Shown piece after piece: positions 16,329 to 25,513 of a stretch of DNA of 64,000 nt. The first letter of the stretch is position 1, and every line of letters begins with the position of its first letter. The translations under genes and the position numbers were made by a program. The notes below the pieces were generated by a model. That model ran no database searches. It was not told the origin of the DNA and worked only from the letters and a program-made list of their open reading frames with translations. Origin of the DNA: Comamonadaceae bacterium (GTDB lineage Bacteria > Pseudomonadota > Gammaproteobacteria > Burkholderiales > Burkholderiaceae_C); assembly GCA_021299875.1 (NCBI GenBank), contig JAJTEW010000004.1, positions 124,001 through 188,000 of the forward strand. Reading direction: 5' to 3'.

Positions 16329-17528
16329 TCAGGCCACCGCCTTGAGCGCACGCAAGTGTTCAATTTCCGCAAGGCTCAACCCGAGCCCTTGCAGCAATTC
16401 TTGGGTATTTTCACCTTGCTTGGGCGGTTGGCGGCGCACGCCCAGGCGCTGCCCGTCCATGGTGAAGGGGAAAAGCGCGGCGCGGGCAGTCTGCCCGGCT
16501 TTGGGGCCATCGGTGAGGCGCACATCGGCCAACCCGCCGGTGGCATTCAGGTGCGGGTCGTCAAACAGCTCTTCGGGCTTGACGATGGGCGCAAAGGGCA
16601 AACCGGCTTTCTCAAAAATCGCCGTCAGCTCGGCGGCGGTGAAGGCCTGAAGGCGGCTGCGCAGTTCGGGCATCATGACATCACGCCGCGAGACACGGGC
16701 GTTGTTGTCGCTGTAACGCGGGTCGGCCTTGAGGTCGGCAAATCCCAGCACATCGCAAAAGGTGACCCACTGGGCGTCGCTGACCGCGGCCAAAAAAATC
16801 TGCTCGCCATCCTTGACGGTGAACACGTCGTACACCCCCCAAGCCGAGATGCGGTTGGGCATGGGCTCGGCGGCCTTGCCCGTGATGGCGTACTGCAGCA
16901 TGTGCTGGCCGACCAGAAAGACGTTGTTTTCAAACAGGGCCGACTGAATTTCTTGTCCGCGCCCGGTGATGCCGCGCTGGATGAGCGCGCCCAGCACGCC
17001 AATGGCGCCGAACATGCCGCCCATGATGTCGTTCACGCTGGTGCCTGCACGCAGCGGGTCGCCCGGGCGCCCGGTCATATAGGCCAGGCCTCCCATCATC
17101 TGCACCACTTCATCGAGCGCGGTGCGGTGGTCATACGGACCCGGCAAAAAGCCCTTGAGACTGGCGTAAATGATCTTGGGGTTGTGGGCCGACAGACTGG
17201 CGTAGTCCAAGCCGTACTTGGGCATGGAGCCGGGCTTGAAGTTCTCGGCCACCACATCGGCCGTGGCGCACAGGCGGCGCGCTATTTCTGCGCCCTCTGG
17301 GGACTGTAAATTGAGTTGAATGCTCTTTTTGTTGCGGTTGAACATGGGGAAAAAGCCCGCCCCCGAGCCCAACAAATGCCGCGTGCGGTCGCCCTCGATG
17401 GGCTCGACCTTGATGACCTCGGCCCCCATGTCGGCCAGCACCATGCCGCAGGTGGGGCCCATGACCATGTGGGTGAACTCGACGACACGCAGGCCTTCGA
17501 GCGGGAGTTTCTTGTCAGGCGTTTTCAT
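16329..17528 (-). CDS. CaiB/BaiF family CoA-transferase
   Basis: A 399-residue class III CoA-transferase of normal length. The N-terminal LPLEGLRVVEFTHMVMGPTC motif, the NRNKKSIQLNL segment and the LDEVVQMMGG region are family hallmarks. These enzymes move CoA from a donor such as succinyl-CoA onto a carboxylic acid. It overlaps the lyase gene upstream (ATGA at 17525-17528), so the two products are made together, which fits CoA activation followed by C-C cleavage. The exact acid is not visible in the sequence; a citramalate- or methylmalate-like C5/C6 acid is a reasonable guess given the divergent aconitase-type hydratase. Confidence 0.9.
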   Translation of the reverse strand: MKTPDKKLPLEGLRVVEFTHMVMGPTCGMVLADMGAEVIKVEPIEGDRTRHLLGSGAGFFPMFNRNKKSIQLNLQSPEGAEIARRLCATADVVAENFKPGSMPKYGLDYASLSAHNPKIIYASLKGFLPGPYDHRTALDEVVQMMGGLAYMTGRPGDPLRAGTSVNDIMGGMFGAIGVLGALIQRGITGRGQEIQSALFENNVFLVGQHMLQYAITGKAAEPMPNRISAWGVYDVFTVKDGEQIFLAAVSDAQWVTFCDVLGFADLKADPRYSDNNARVSRRDVMMPELRSRLQAFTAAELTAIFEKAGLPFAPIVKPEELFDDPHLNATGGLADVRLTDGPKAGQTARAALFPFTMDGQRLGVRRQPPKQGENTQELLQGLGLSLAEIEHLRALKAVA

Positions 17529-18469
17529 GCAGTCATTTCTGGCATTTGCAGGATTTTAGGCAAGCCCGCCTGCGCGATCGAACCATGCAGGCATTCGCCT
17601 GCGAGCCAATGCGCCACTTGGGTGCGCAAAGCCATGAGTTGACCGAAATCAATGCCGGTGGCGATGCCCATGCTGGCCATCAAATACGTCAGGTCTTCGG
17701 TGGCCACGTTGCCACTGGCCCCAGGGGCATGCGGGCAGCCGCCGATGCCGGCCAAGCAGGCGTCAAACCGGGTCTCACCGGCTTGTAGCGCCGCCATGAC
17801 GTTGGCCAAGCCAAGACCACGGGTGTCGTGGAAGTGCCCGCAGCCGAGCTTGTCACCCGCCACTTCGCGCGCCTTGGCAAACAGCTCACCCACTTGGCGA
17901 GGGTCGGCGTAGCCAACCGTGTCAGCCAAGCCCACACGGTCCACACCCAAAGCGACGACCGACTGGAGCAAGCGCAACACTTGATCGACAGCCACCTGGC
18001 CTTGAATCGTGCAGCCGAACGCGGTGCTCATACCGACTTCGATGCGGATAGCTGAACCCCGGGCCCGGCGAGCCTCCACCATGGCACCTATCTCGGCCAC
18101 CACGTCATCCGGCGCTTTGCGCAGGTTAGCCAAGCTGTGTGCGTGACTGGCCGACAAGGGCAGCAGCATCCAGTCGGCGCCGCTGTCTATGGCACGCTCG
18201 GCCCCCTTGAGGTTGGGCACCAACACCGACACGATCAGGCCCGGCAAGGTTTTGGCAAAAGCCACCAGCTCGTCTGTGTCGGCCAGCTGGGGCAAAAGTT
18301 TGGGCGGCACAAAGGAGCCGACTTCGATCTCACGGATGCCCGCGTCGTAAGCGCCCTGAATCCATTGCAGTTTTTGCGCAGTGGGCAAAGTTCGAGCAAT
18401 GCTTTGCAACCCGTCTCGCAGGCCCACTTCGCGGATCGTCACGCGCTGGGGCCAATGAAATGTGCTCAT
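17525..18469 (-). CDS. Hydroxymethylglutaryl-CoA lyase family enzyme
   Basis: A 314-residue HMGL-like aldol lyase. The N-terminal REVGLRDGLQ holds the catalytic arginine and metal-binding aspartate. The GHFHDTRGLGLAN segment supplies the two metal histidines, and GGCPHAPGASGN the catalytic cysteine. Family members cleave HMG-CoA or related 3-hydroxy-3-methylacyl-CoAs, and some act on citramalyl-type CoAs. The ATG at 18469 is better than the TTG 6 bp upstream because its AAAGGA site has a normal 8-bp spacing. It is the first gene of a three-gene operon with a CaiB transferase and a Bug receptor, divergent from an aconitase-like gene. Confidence 0.9.
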   Translation of the reverse strand: MSTFHWPQRVTIREVGLRDGLQSIARTLPTAQKLQWIQGAYDAGIREIEVGSFVPPKLLPQLADTDELVAFAKTLPGLIVSVLVPNLKGAERAIDSGADWMLLPLSASHAHSLANLRKAPDDVVAEIGAMVEARRARGSAIRIEVGMSTAFGCTIQGQVAVDQVLRLLQSVVALGVDRVGLADTVGYADPRQVGELFAKAREVAGDKLGCGHFHDTRGLGLANVMAALQAGETRFDACLAGIGGCPHAPGASGNVATEDLTYLMASMGIATGIDFGQLMALRTQVAHWLAGECLHGSIAQAGLPKILQMPEMTA

Positions 18470-18585
18470 GTCCAATGTCCTTTGCTGGGGTGTGCAAGGA
18501 GTTTAATGGCTCGGATCGCTCATAGAATTGAGATGGACCTCTGACAAAGGGGCGAAACATTCCTCACGCACACGCACGCCCTGAC

Positions 18586-20556
18586 ATGAACAGCTCCGAC
18601 TGGAAGATTCTTTACCTCAGCCAAGACCCTGGCCTGATCAGCCGCCAACTTTCAGGGGAGCCGATCACCCGCGCTCAGGCCGGTCCGCTGCGCGACGATG
18701 TATCGACCGATGAGATCACGCCAGTACACATCCTGAGCCATTACGACAACACCTTGGGCGAATTTGCCCACACCGGGCTGCGCTGCGGCCATGACAACCC
18801 GATCGTGCGCCGTGCACTCAAGCAAGCGGGCTTTGCGGTGCTGGTGGCCGGTCGGCGCTACGGCAAGGGCTCTTCCCGCGAGCACAGCCCCACAGCCGAA
18901 AAGCTGGCGGGCGTGCAATTGGTCATTGCCGAAAGTTTTGAGCGCATCTACCGCCAAAACGCCGACAACATTGGCTTGTTCACCTCGACCGATTTTGGTT
19001 TGTTGGACCGCATGGAGCGCGGTGAGGCGCTCACGCTGGCCGATCTGCTGCAGGGACGCGAGGCGCTGGCCGCATCAATTTTGGGGGTGGGGGGCTTGCT
19101 GCGCTGGGGGCAACGGTTTTTGTCGGGGGTAGATTCGCCCAAAGGAGAGGGCTCTAACAGGGAGATCAGACCTCAAACCCTGTTTGAAAAAATCCTGAAG
19201 CGCCACCGCCTGACAGCCCCGCACACACCCGATCAGCCGCAAACCGGCGATGGTCTGTTCGTGCGGGCCGACTGGCGCTTTATTCACGAGTACTACACCG
19301 GCATGGCCGACACGTTGATGAAAAATGCACTGGGGCAAGATTTCACCTTGCAAAGCCCCGAGCAAATTGTGGTGTTTGAAGACCACACCTCTTACGTCGA
19401 AGAAAGCCCTGCCCATGTGCGGGGGGGCTTGATCGCCAACATGCACGCCATGAGCCAAGCACAGCGCAACTTTGCCGCACGCCACGGCCTGCGCATGCAC
19501 CGCACCCTGACCGATGCCGAAGTGCTGCAAGACGACGGCAGCAATGTGGCGGGCATCTCGCACGCCATGGTGGCTGAACACTACGCCCTGCCCGGGCAGG
19601 TGGTGGTGGGCACCGATTCGCACACCCCGCACAGTGGCGCTTTAGGCTGCGTGGCTTTTGGCGTGGGCACCACCGACATGGCCAACGCCTTTGTGACTGG
19701 CGCAGTGCGCGTGACCCTGCCCGAATGTGTGCGCATCGAGCTGCAAGGCCAACTGCCTGCGGGCGTGACCGCCAAAGACCTGATGCTGCACCTGCTGGCA
19801 ACACCCTACATCCGCAGCGGCAGCGGGGTGGGCAAGGTGTTCGAGTTTGCGGGTGAAGGCATCGCCCACCTGCGCACCGACGAACGCGCGACGCTCACCA
19901 ACATGTGCGCCGAGTTGGGCGGGCTCACGGGCATCGTGGCACCCGATGCCGAAACCTTGCGCTTTATCCGTGAACGCCGAGGTGTGGACGCAGTGATCGA
20001 TGACTGGATGCACAGCGACGATGGCGCGCATTACGCCCACACCATGACGGTCAATCTGGCCACCCTCTGCCCCATGGTGGCCAGACCCGGTGACCCGGGT
20101 CTGGGACTGGCGCTGTCTGAGCTGCAAGAACGCGTTCAAATCGACATCGCGTATGGCGGCTCATGTACGGCGGGAAAGCGCGAAGACTTTGACCATTACC
20201 ACGCGGTGCTGGCCTGGGGTCTGGAAAACAGTCTCAGGGTGCCCGAGGGTGTGCAGGTGTTTTTGCAATACGGCACGACCGCTGTGCGTGACTACTGTGC
20301 AGAGCAGGCTTACGACAAGACATTCGCCGCTATGGGCGTGCGCATCTTGCAGCCCTCTTGCGGGGCTTGCGCCAACTGCGGGCCGGGTTCGTCGACCGAC
20401 TCGGCGCAGGTCACGGTGAGCGCCATCAACCGCAATTTTCCGGGCCGCTCAGGCCCGGGCCAAGTCTGGCTGGCCAGCCCGCCCACGGTGATGGCCAGTG
20501 CGCTGGCCGGAGAATTGATCTCGTTTGAAGCATTGCAGCGGCGCATCAGCGGCTAA
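18586..20556 (+). CDS. Aconitase-family hydratase with swivel domain first (LeuD-LeuC order in one chain)
   Basis: A 656-residue single-chain aconitase superfamily enzyme. Residues 1-165 are the small swivel domain (RRYGKGSSREHSP near 90-102), and residues 200-656 are the large catalytic domain, the reverse of ordinary aconitase. The large domain shows GTDSHTPHSGALG near 342-354, the Fe-S ligand C527 in GGSCTAGKRED, and C592/C595 in the CGACANC motif, with an extra C598. It should dehydrate/hydrate a dicarboxylate or tricarboxylate. It is neither a typical AcnA/B nor the two-subunit LeuCD. The divergent HMGL-CaiB-Bug operon suggests that it hydrates an unsaturated C5-C6 diacid, such as citraconate or dimethylmaleate, ahead of CoA activation and cleavage; that step is inference. 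Confidence 0.82.
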   Translation: MNSSDWKILYLSQDPGLISRQLSGEPITRAQAGPLRDDVSTDEITPVHILSHYDNTLGEFAHTGLRCGHDNPIVRRALKQAGFAVLVAGRRYGKGSSREHSPTAEKLAGVQLVIAESFERIYRQNADNIGLFTSTDFGLLDRMERGEALTLADLLQGREALAASILGVGGLLRWGQRFLSGVDSPKGEGSNREIRPQTLFEKILKRHRLTAPHTPDQPQTGDGLFVRADWRFIHEYYTGMADTLMKNALGQDFTLQSPEQIVVFEDHTSYVEESPAHVRGGLIANMHAMSQAQRNFAARHGLRMHRTLTDAEVLQDDGSNVAGISHAMVAEHYALPGQVVVGTDSHTPHSGALGCVAFGVGTTDMANAFVTGAVRVTLPECVRIELQGQLPAGVTAKDLMLHLLATPYIRSGSGVGKVFEFAGEGIAHLRTDERATLTNMCAELGGLTGIVAPDAETLRFIRERRGVDAVIDDWMHSDDGAHYAHTMTVNLATLCPMVARPGDPGLGLALSELQERVQIDIAYGGSCTAGKREDFDHYHAVLAWGLENSLRVPEGVQVFLQYGTTAVRDYCAEQAYDKTFAAMGVRILQPSCGACANCGPGSSTDSAQVTVSAINRNFPGRSGPGQVWLASPPTVMASALAGELISFEALQRRISG

Positions 20557-20571
20557 GCGCTACCTGCGGTC

Positions 20572-20832
20572 TCAGCGGTAAAACGCTTCGACCTTGCCCT
20601 TGAGCTTGATCAGCAAGGGCTGGCCTTTGCGGTCCAGCGTCTTGCCCGCAGGCACGCGCACCCAGCCTTCGCTGATGCAGTATTCCTCGACGTCGTTGCG
20701 GTCCTTGCCATTGAAGCGGATGCCAATGTCATGCTCAAAAACGGCGCGCACATGGTGCGGGCTGCGGGTGTCGATGGCCAGGCGGTCAGGAAGTGCTGGA
20801 CGCGGTGATGCTTCTAGAGAGTGATCGGTCAT
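20572..20832 (-). CDS. DUF3297 family protein
   Basis: An 86-residue small basic protein. The core from about 15 to the end (LPDRLAIDTRSPHHVRAVFE, GIRFNGKDRNDVEEYCISEGW and a final LKGKVEAFY) matches DUF3297, a single-domain family that is widespread in proteobacteria and has no known role. It has no signal peptide or membrane segment. It ends 16 bp from the convergent aconitase gene. Confidence 0.88.
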   Translation of the reverse strand: MTDHSLEASPRPALPDRLAIDTRSPHHVRAVFEHDIGIRFNGKDRNDVEEYCISEGWVRVPAGKTLDRKGQPLLIKLKGKVEAFYR

Positions 20833-20921
20833 GGGTTTGAACTTGTAAAAAACCTACCGAATCTATACCAAAACCCGAGGGACATTTCTGTTTTTGTGCG
20901 CCTCACGTGCAAGCTGCGCCT

Positions 20922-21662
20922 TCAATGGACAAATTGGATCCGCACACACAGCTGGTAGCCCACGCCCCAAACCGACTTGATGGCCGGCTCATCGCCATCG
21001 GCCTGTGCGCTTTTGAATTTTTTGCGCAAACGGGCAATCAACTCTTCCAAGGCATGCTTGCTCATCAAGGCATCGCTGTCCTCTTCGGCAAACAAATCGC
21101 AAAGCACACCGGATTCCAACGTGTTGTCCTTGGCCTGAACAAGCGCCAACAAAATGGTTTTTTCCTTGCTCGTTAGCCGCAGTTTGAGGGCTTGGTTTGG
21201 ACCCATCAAGGTGCGATCGCGCAAACTCAGCGACCACTCGCTGGACGCTTGCGAATGCTTCAGGCGTCGCCCCAAACTCAACAACACCAAAACCAACTCA
21301 TCCGGTGACACCGGCTTGGTCAGGTAAAGGTCTGCTCCGCCCTGTTTGTAGCCCGCAATGCGGTCGTGCAGCGCCACTCGGGCGGTCATGATCACAATGC
21401 CCGCATCGGGACGCGATTGCCGCACACGCCGGCAAAGGCTCAGGCCATTTTCCCCTGGTAGATTCAAGTCAATCAGATACAGGTCAAAGGCAATCCGGGC
21501 ATTGAGTTCATCCAAACCCGATGCGCTGTTGGCCGCATGCACCTCAAAGCCATGCGCCTTCAAATGCACCTCGATTTCTTCCCGCAGCAAGCGGTCGTCC
21601 TCCACCAAGGCCAACACCAATGGCGAAGACGATTCTCTGGGGTCAGGGTGCAAATCGTTCAA
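20922..21662 (-). CDS. Two-component response regulator (OmpR-type)
   Basis: A 246-residue regulator. The receiver domain has the acidic EDD pocket near 20-22, the phospho-acceptor aspartate in YLIDLNLPGENG near 66-68, the conserved T/S in VIMTARV and the KPVSPDEL lysine. The C-terminal winged helix ends with SVWGVGYQLC. It overlaps the upstream kinase gene by 4 bp (TTGA), so TTG at 21662 is a coupled start, although in-frame GTG or TTG codons slightly downstream are possible. It should respond to its partner kinase; the target genes are unknown. Confidence 0.9.
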   Translation of the reverse strand: MNDLHPDPRESSSPLVLALVEDDRLLREEIEVHLKAHGFEVHAANSASGLDELNARIAFDLYLIDLNLPGENGLSLCRRVRQSRPDAGIVIMTARVALHDRIAGYKQGGADLYLTKPVSPDELVLVLLSLGRRLKHSQASSEWSLSLRDRTLMGPNQALKLRLTSKEKTILLALVQAKDNTLESGVLCDLFAEEDSDALMSKHALEELIARLRKKFKSAQADGDEPAIKSVWGVGYQLCVRIQFVH

Positions 21663-23530
21663 CGGGGAAATCTCACTTCAAAGACCACGTCTTGGTCTAT
21701 TTTTTCGTAGTGCACTTGCGCGCCCATTTTTTGGGCGGCCGAGTTCACCAAACTCAAGCCGATGCCCATGCCCGGGCTGTCTTGGAAACGGGGATGCCGG
21801 TAATACCGCTCAAACAAACGCGCCTCGTCTGGATGGTGATCATCCGCCACACGATTGCTGATGCGAAAACAAGTCATCTTCGAAGCTTCGTCTTGAATGC
21901 TGATCCTGACTTTGCCGTCTTGGGCATATTTGACCGCGTTGCTCACCAAGTTCTCGATGATCAAAGCCAAGAAATGGGGGGCAGCACGGAAAACCACACC
22001 CTCCTGAATGTCGAGCTCAAAGCGTTCAGGCTCATGGTACTCCTGCATCACCACGTTCATCAGTTCGAGTGCTGAGACGGTCTCCTCTGTGCCGAGCGCC
22101 TCCATCCGTTCAATTTTGTTGGAGAGCGCAACATGCTCAATCATGGCGTCCATTCGCTCCACCGAGGCATTGATGTGCAGCATCCTATCGACCGACTCAC
22201 CCTGCGCCAACACGTTTCTTTTGAGCGATGCCATCGCAAACTTGATGGTGCTCAAAGGCGTCTTCAATTCATGGGTCAGCATGTCAATCAAATCTCGGCG
22301 TTCTTTCAAACCGTCTTCATGGGCTTTGGACTCGGCGGCTTGAATTTTCAAAGCCTGCAGCTCCAAAATTTTTTTACGATTTCGGCTGGCCTTTTCTGTG
22401 GCCACCAACCAAAAAACCAGGATGCCAATCGGGATACCGTTGAGCCGCAGGTCCCCGCTGGTTTGCACCAGCTTTAATTGATCCCGCCAATCCTCGTAGC
22501 CGAAACTGTAGGGAAACCCCAAGACAATGAAAAGTAGATAGATCAACCATCCTGCTGTAAAAATCCATCGACCAGACATGGGTGTGCTGACCGTGCGCGC
22601 ACCCCATATTTGGATAAAAGGACTTAAAAAGCCAAGTCCGTAATTCACCAAGGCCGCCTCAGTTTCGTACCCAAACAAAACAAGAAGAAGATTGAGACCG
22701 CATGCCATCAGAACAGCAACGACCCATTTTTGGTACGCCACACTGGGCTTGTAATCAGCAACAATCGCCCATGCCAAAAGGACCGTCATTGCCATGCGCA
22801 GCACCAACGCCAAACCTGTCATGGTGTTGGGCTGAACCCCCAGCGTGACACCCCACCATTGCTGCAACGCTCCTGAAAAAGCACAAATCGACAGCACAAC
22901 CGTCGCTTGAAATCCACAAAACACCAGCAGCAAGCGTGAACGTTCAAAAAACAAGAACGTCACCGAAAGAATCCACAATGCGACAGAAAGGTTCAGCGCG
23001 GTATTGACGCTTTTGATCACCCCAATCGATGACTCGAAAACCTGATCAGACGACATCACATCTGTGCGCACAACCCGAACACCGGTCGTTTGCAGCTTTA
23101 AATATGCAAACTGATTGCGCGCATTTGATGCATTGAATTCGAAACAATGCTGTAGCTCGATGCAAATGTTTTTCTTTTGCAACTGCAACTCACCCCCGTG
23201 TTGGTGCGTCCAGTTTCCAAAGGTTTGTTGATAAAAATCCAATCGGTCCAGCGTGTATGGCTGCACCCTTAAAACCAATGAAAGACCTCGATCTGAAGCC
23301 GCGGAGGTGGGGTGGTCCTTCAGTTGAATCCGAATCCAGGTTTCACCCCCAGTGAATCCAAGGCGAAGTTGCCCCCGAAAGGGTTGAAATGCCTGCGCTT
23401 GGATGCTCTCAAGTGTTTGTGTTTGCTGATCGTCGTGAAAAAAAGCTGTATCGATTTCATAGCGTTCCTGACCTGCTTGCAAAGACAGTTGAAAGAACAG
23501 CAGCAACAGCAGACAACACAAGCGTTTCAT
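21659..23530 (-). CDS. 7TM-DISM sensor histidine kinase
   Basis: A 623-residue membrane kinase. It has a signal peptide (1-19), a periplasmic beta-rich DISM extracellular domain (about 20-160), then seven hydrophobic helices (about 175-385) and a cytoplasmic kinase. The H-box is MLTHELKTPLSTIKFA, the N-box LIIENLVSNAVKYA, and the G-box GMGIGLSLVNSAAQ. The extracellular 7TMR-DISM input domain is thought to bind carbohydrate-like or other small ligands. It heads a two-gene operon with the response regulator that it presumably phosphorylates. A run of leucines in the signal peptide is encoded by a CAG-rich segment in the DNA. Confidence 0.9.
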   Translation of the reverse strand: MKRLCCLLLLLFFQLSLQAGQERYEIDTAFFHDDQQTQTLESIQAQAFQPFRGQLRLGFTGGETWIRIQLKDHPTSAASDRGLSLVLRVQPYTLDRLDFYQQTFGNWTHQHGGELQLQKKNICIELQHCFEFNASNARNQFAYLKLQTTGVRVVRTDVMSSDQVFESSIGVIKSVNTALNLSVALWILSVTFLFFERSRLLLVFCGFQATVVLSICAFSGALQQWWGVTLGVQPNTMTGLALVLRMAMTVLLAWAIVADYKPSVAYQKWVVAVLMACGLNLLLVLFGYETEAALVNYGLGFLSPFIQIWGARTVSTPMSGRWIFTAGWLIYLLFIVLGFPYSFGYEDWRDQLKLVQTSGDLRLNGIPIGILVFWLVATEKASRNRKKILELQALKIQAAESKAHEDGLKERRDLIDMLTHELKTPLSTIKFAMASLKRNVLAQGESVDRMLHINASVERMDAMIEHVALSNKIERMEALGTEETVSALELMNVVMQEYHEPERFELDIQEGVVFRAAPHFLALIIENLVSNAVKYAQDGKVRISIQDEASKMTCFRISNRVADDHHPDEARLFERYYRHPRFQDSPGMGIGLSLVNSAAQKMGAQVHYEKIDQDVVFEVRFPR

Positions 23531-23759
23531 GGATGCATCAAATCATAGAAGCTTGACTGGCGATAAACCATGACTGACTGAATTGAAGCGAAATGAAGTG
23601 TTGAAAGTGTGAGCAACTGTGAGCTTATGCATCTCCCACACAACATTTAAACCTTCAGCCGTGAGCATTTGTGTGTTTTCATGATCTTTGGTGTGCGATC
23701 ACACCCGCGTGACTGTTAGATTGCCACCGCCTTATTCACTCTCTCTTCGGTACCTCACC

Positions 23760-24038
23760 ATGCCTTCACTGAAACAGCTTGAGCAGCAAAAAGCAGAGCT
23801 TGATTTCAAAATCACGCAGTCGTTGGAAATCTTGAAAAAGATGGACGTTGATTTGGAGCAAGCGCGATTGCGGCAAGAAGAGTTGGACCAGGGCACGGCT
23901 CAGATCATGGCGGTGATGGAAAAGTACAACTTGACGCAAGCGGATGTTTTTCCAGACAACATCGCCAAGGTCGCATCGCTCAAACCCAAAGAGTCACAAA
24001 CCCGGGCTGAAATGCGGCCATACTTCAACCGCCGCTGA
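23760..24038 (+). CDS. H-NS-like protein lacking the DNA-binding domain
   Basis: A 92-residue protein. The N-terminal 65 residues form a coiled-coil rich in Glu, Lys and Leu (SLKQLEQQKAELDFKITQSL) and end in MEKYNLTQADVF, resembling the dimerisation part of beta-proteobacterial H-NS/HvrA-type proteins. The C-terminal DNA-contacting motif of those proteins (the YRDP...TWSGRG region) is missing, and the protein stops with PYFNRR. A truncated H-NS can act as a dominant-negative modulator by capturing full-length H-NS; that is inference. ATG at 23760 begins the heptad pattern. Confidence 0.6.
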   Translation: MPSLKQLEQQKAELDFKITQSLEILKKMDVDLEQARLRQEELDQGTAQIMAVMEKYNLTQADVFPDNIAKVASLKPKESQTRAEMRPYFNRR

Positions 24039-24048
24039 TCGCGATCAG
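24035..24048. repeat. Perfect 14-bp palindrome over the stop codon
   Basis: CTGATCG/CGATCAG symmetry at the stop of the H-NS-like gene. There is no T-run, so it does not look like an intrinsic terminator. It could be a protein-binding site or chance. Confidence 0.4.
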
Positions 24049-24233
24049 ACGTCAATGAGCGCACAGCCACCCAACTGTACAAGGCTTGCACTGAGGCTCC
24101 AAGCAAATCAAAAATGAGCACGTGACTTTGTCTGCCACAGTGCAGCGCTTGGTGGCAAAATGCCCGGTCTTTAAGGCCTGCCGGCTGTGGTGGGCACCTG
24201 CACTGTGACTGTCGGCTTTTGTCTACCCTCCCC

Positions 24234-25499
24234 ATGAACGCTTTTCCCGCCGGCACGCTTGGCATTGATTTCGGCACCTCCAACTCGGCCATGGCTTGGC
24301 TCGGCCCCCAAGGCGACGCCCGCCTGATGGCCCTAGAGGGTGAGGCCTTGGTCATGCCAACAGCGGTGTTTTTCAACGCCGAGGACAACAGCACTCATTT
24401 CGGGCGCGATGCCATCGGGCATTACCTAGAAGGCACCGAAGGCCGTTTGATGCGTTCACTCAAGAGCTTGCTGGGCAGCCCACTCTTGTCTGAGACCACG
24501 CAGATTGGCCATCAGCAGATCAGCTTTCAGGACATCATTGCCACCTTTTTAGCCGCCCTGCGCGAGCGCGCCACACAAAGTCTGGGTGCAGCGCCACGCC
24601 GCGTGGTGATGGGTCGCCCGGTGCACTTTGTGGACGACGATCCCGAGCGCGATGCGCAGGCCCAGGCCTCATTGCTTCAAGCGGTGCTGTCGGTCGGCTT
24701 TGAAGAAGTCTCTTTTCAACTTGAACCGATTGCCGCAGCGCTGGACTACGAGCAGCGCCTGACACAAGAAAGCACCGTGTTGGTGGTTGACGCAGGGGGC
24801 GGCACCTCCGACTTCACGGTGGTGCGCCTGGGGCCAAAGCGCCTGCAGCGCGCCCACCACAACGCAGACCGAAGTGCCGACATCTTGGCGACCACGGGTG
24901 TCCACATTGGTGGCACGGACCATGACCGGCAATTGAACCTAGCACAGGTCATGCCGCTGCTGGGCTACAAACACATGGGGCCCGAACAACGCGAGGTGCC
25001 CAATGGTGTTTTTTTTGATTTGGCCACTTGGCATTTGATCCACTGGCAATACCAAGCCAAAGCCATCAGCCAAGCCAAAAACCTGCGCAGCAATTACAGC
25101 GATCCCTGCCTGCACGATCGTCTGATGCGTGTGCTGACCCAGCGGCATGGTCACCTGATGGCCCATCAAGTGGAGCAGGCCAAAATCGGTTGCTCGGTGA
25201 ACGGTGCCAGCACAGGCGTTGACTTGTCGGTGATCGAGTGCGGATTACAAGCACAGCTCAGCGTGAGCGACATGCAAGTGCAACTGCAAGATTTATTAGA
25301 CCGGACCGTGAGGTGCGCACGCGAGTGCGTGAAACGCGCAGGCCTGACGGATGCTTCGCTGGATGCGATTTACCTGACAGGGGGATCGTCTGCTTTGAGC
25401 ACGTTCCAACACACACTGCAGGCCGCATTTTCGGGTGTGAACATGGTGAAGGGCGATTTGTTTGGCGGCGTGGCATTGGGTTTGGCCTACAGCCGCTGA
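24234..25499 (+). CDS. yegD: Hsp70 family protein, YegD type
   Basis: A 421-residue atypical Hsp70. The actin-like ATPase core shows phosphate-1 GIDFGTSNSAMAW near the start, phosphate-2 VLVVDAGGGTSDFTVV, and the adenosine motif YLTGGSSALSTFQ near the end. The substrate-binding domain and lid of DnaK are absent. YegD proteins are putative chaperone-like ATPases of unknown client. ATG at 24234 is preferred over the TTG 15 bp upstream because it is a standard codon and the family starts there. It is followed on the opposite strand by a DUF2076 gene. Confidence 0.88.
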   Translation: MNAFPAGTLGIDFGTSNSAMAWLGPQGDARLMALEGEALVMPTAVFFNAEDNSTHFGRDAIGHYLEGTEGRLMRSLKSLLGSPLLSETTQIGHQQISFQDIIATFLAALRERATQSLGAAPRRVVMGRPVHFVDDDPERDAQAQASLLQAVLSVGFEEVSFQLEPIAAALDYEQRLTQESTVLVVDAGGGTSDFTVVRLGPKRLQRAHHNADRSADILATTGVHIGGTDHDRQLNLAQVMPLLGYKHMGPEQREVPNGVFFDLATWHLIHWQYQAKAISQAKNLRSNYSDPCLHDRLMRVLTQRHGHLMAHQVEQAKIGCSVNGASTGVDLSVIECGLQAQLSVSDMQVQLQDLLDRTVRCARECVKRAGLTDASLDAIYLTGGSSALSTFQHTLQAAFSGVNMVKGDLFGGVALGLAYSR

Positions 25500-25513
25500 T
25501 CGGGCGCTTGTAC

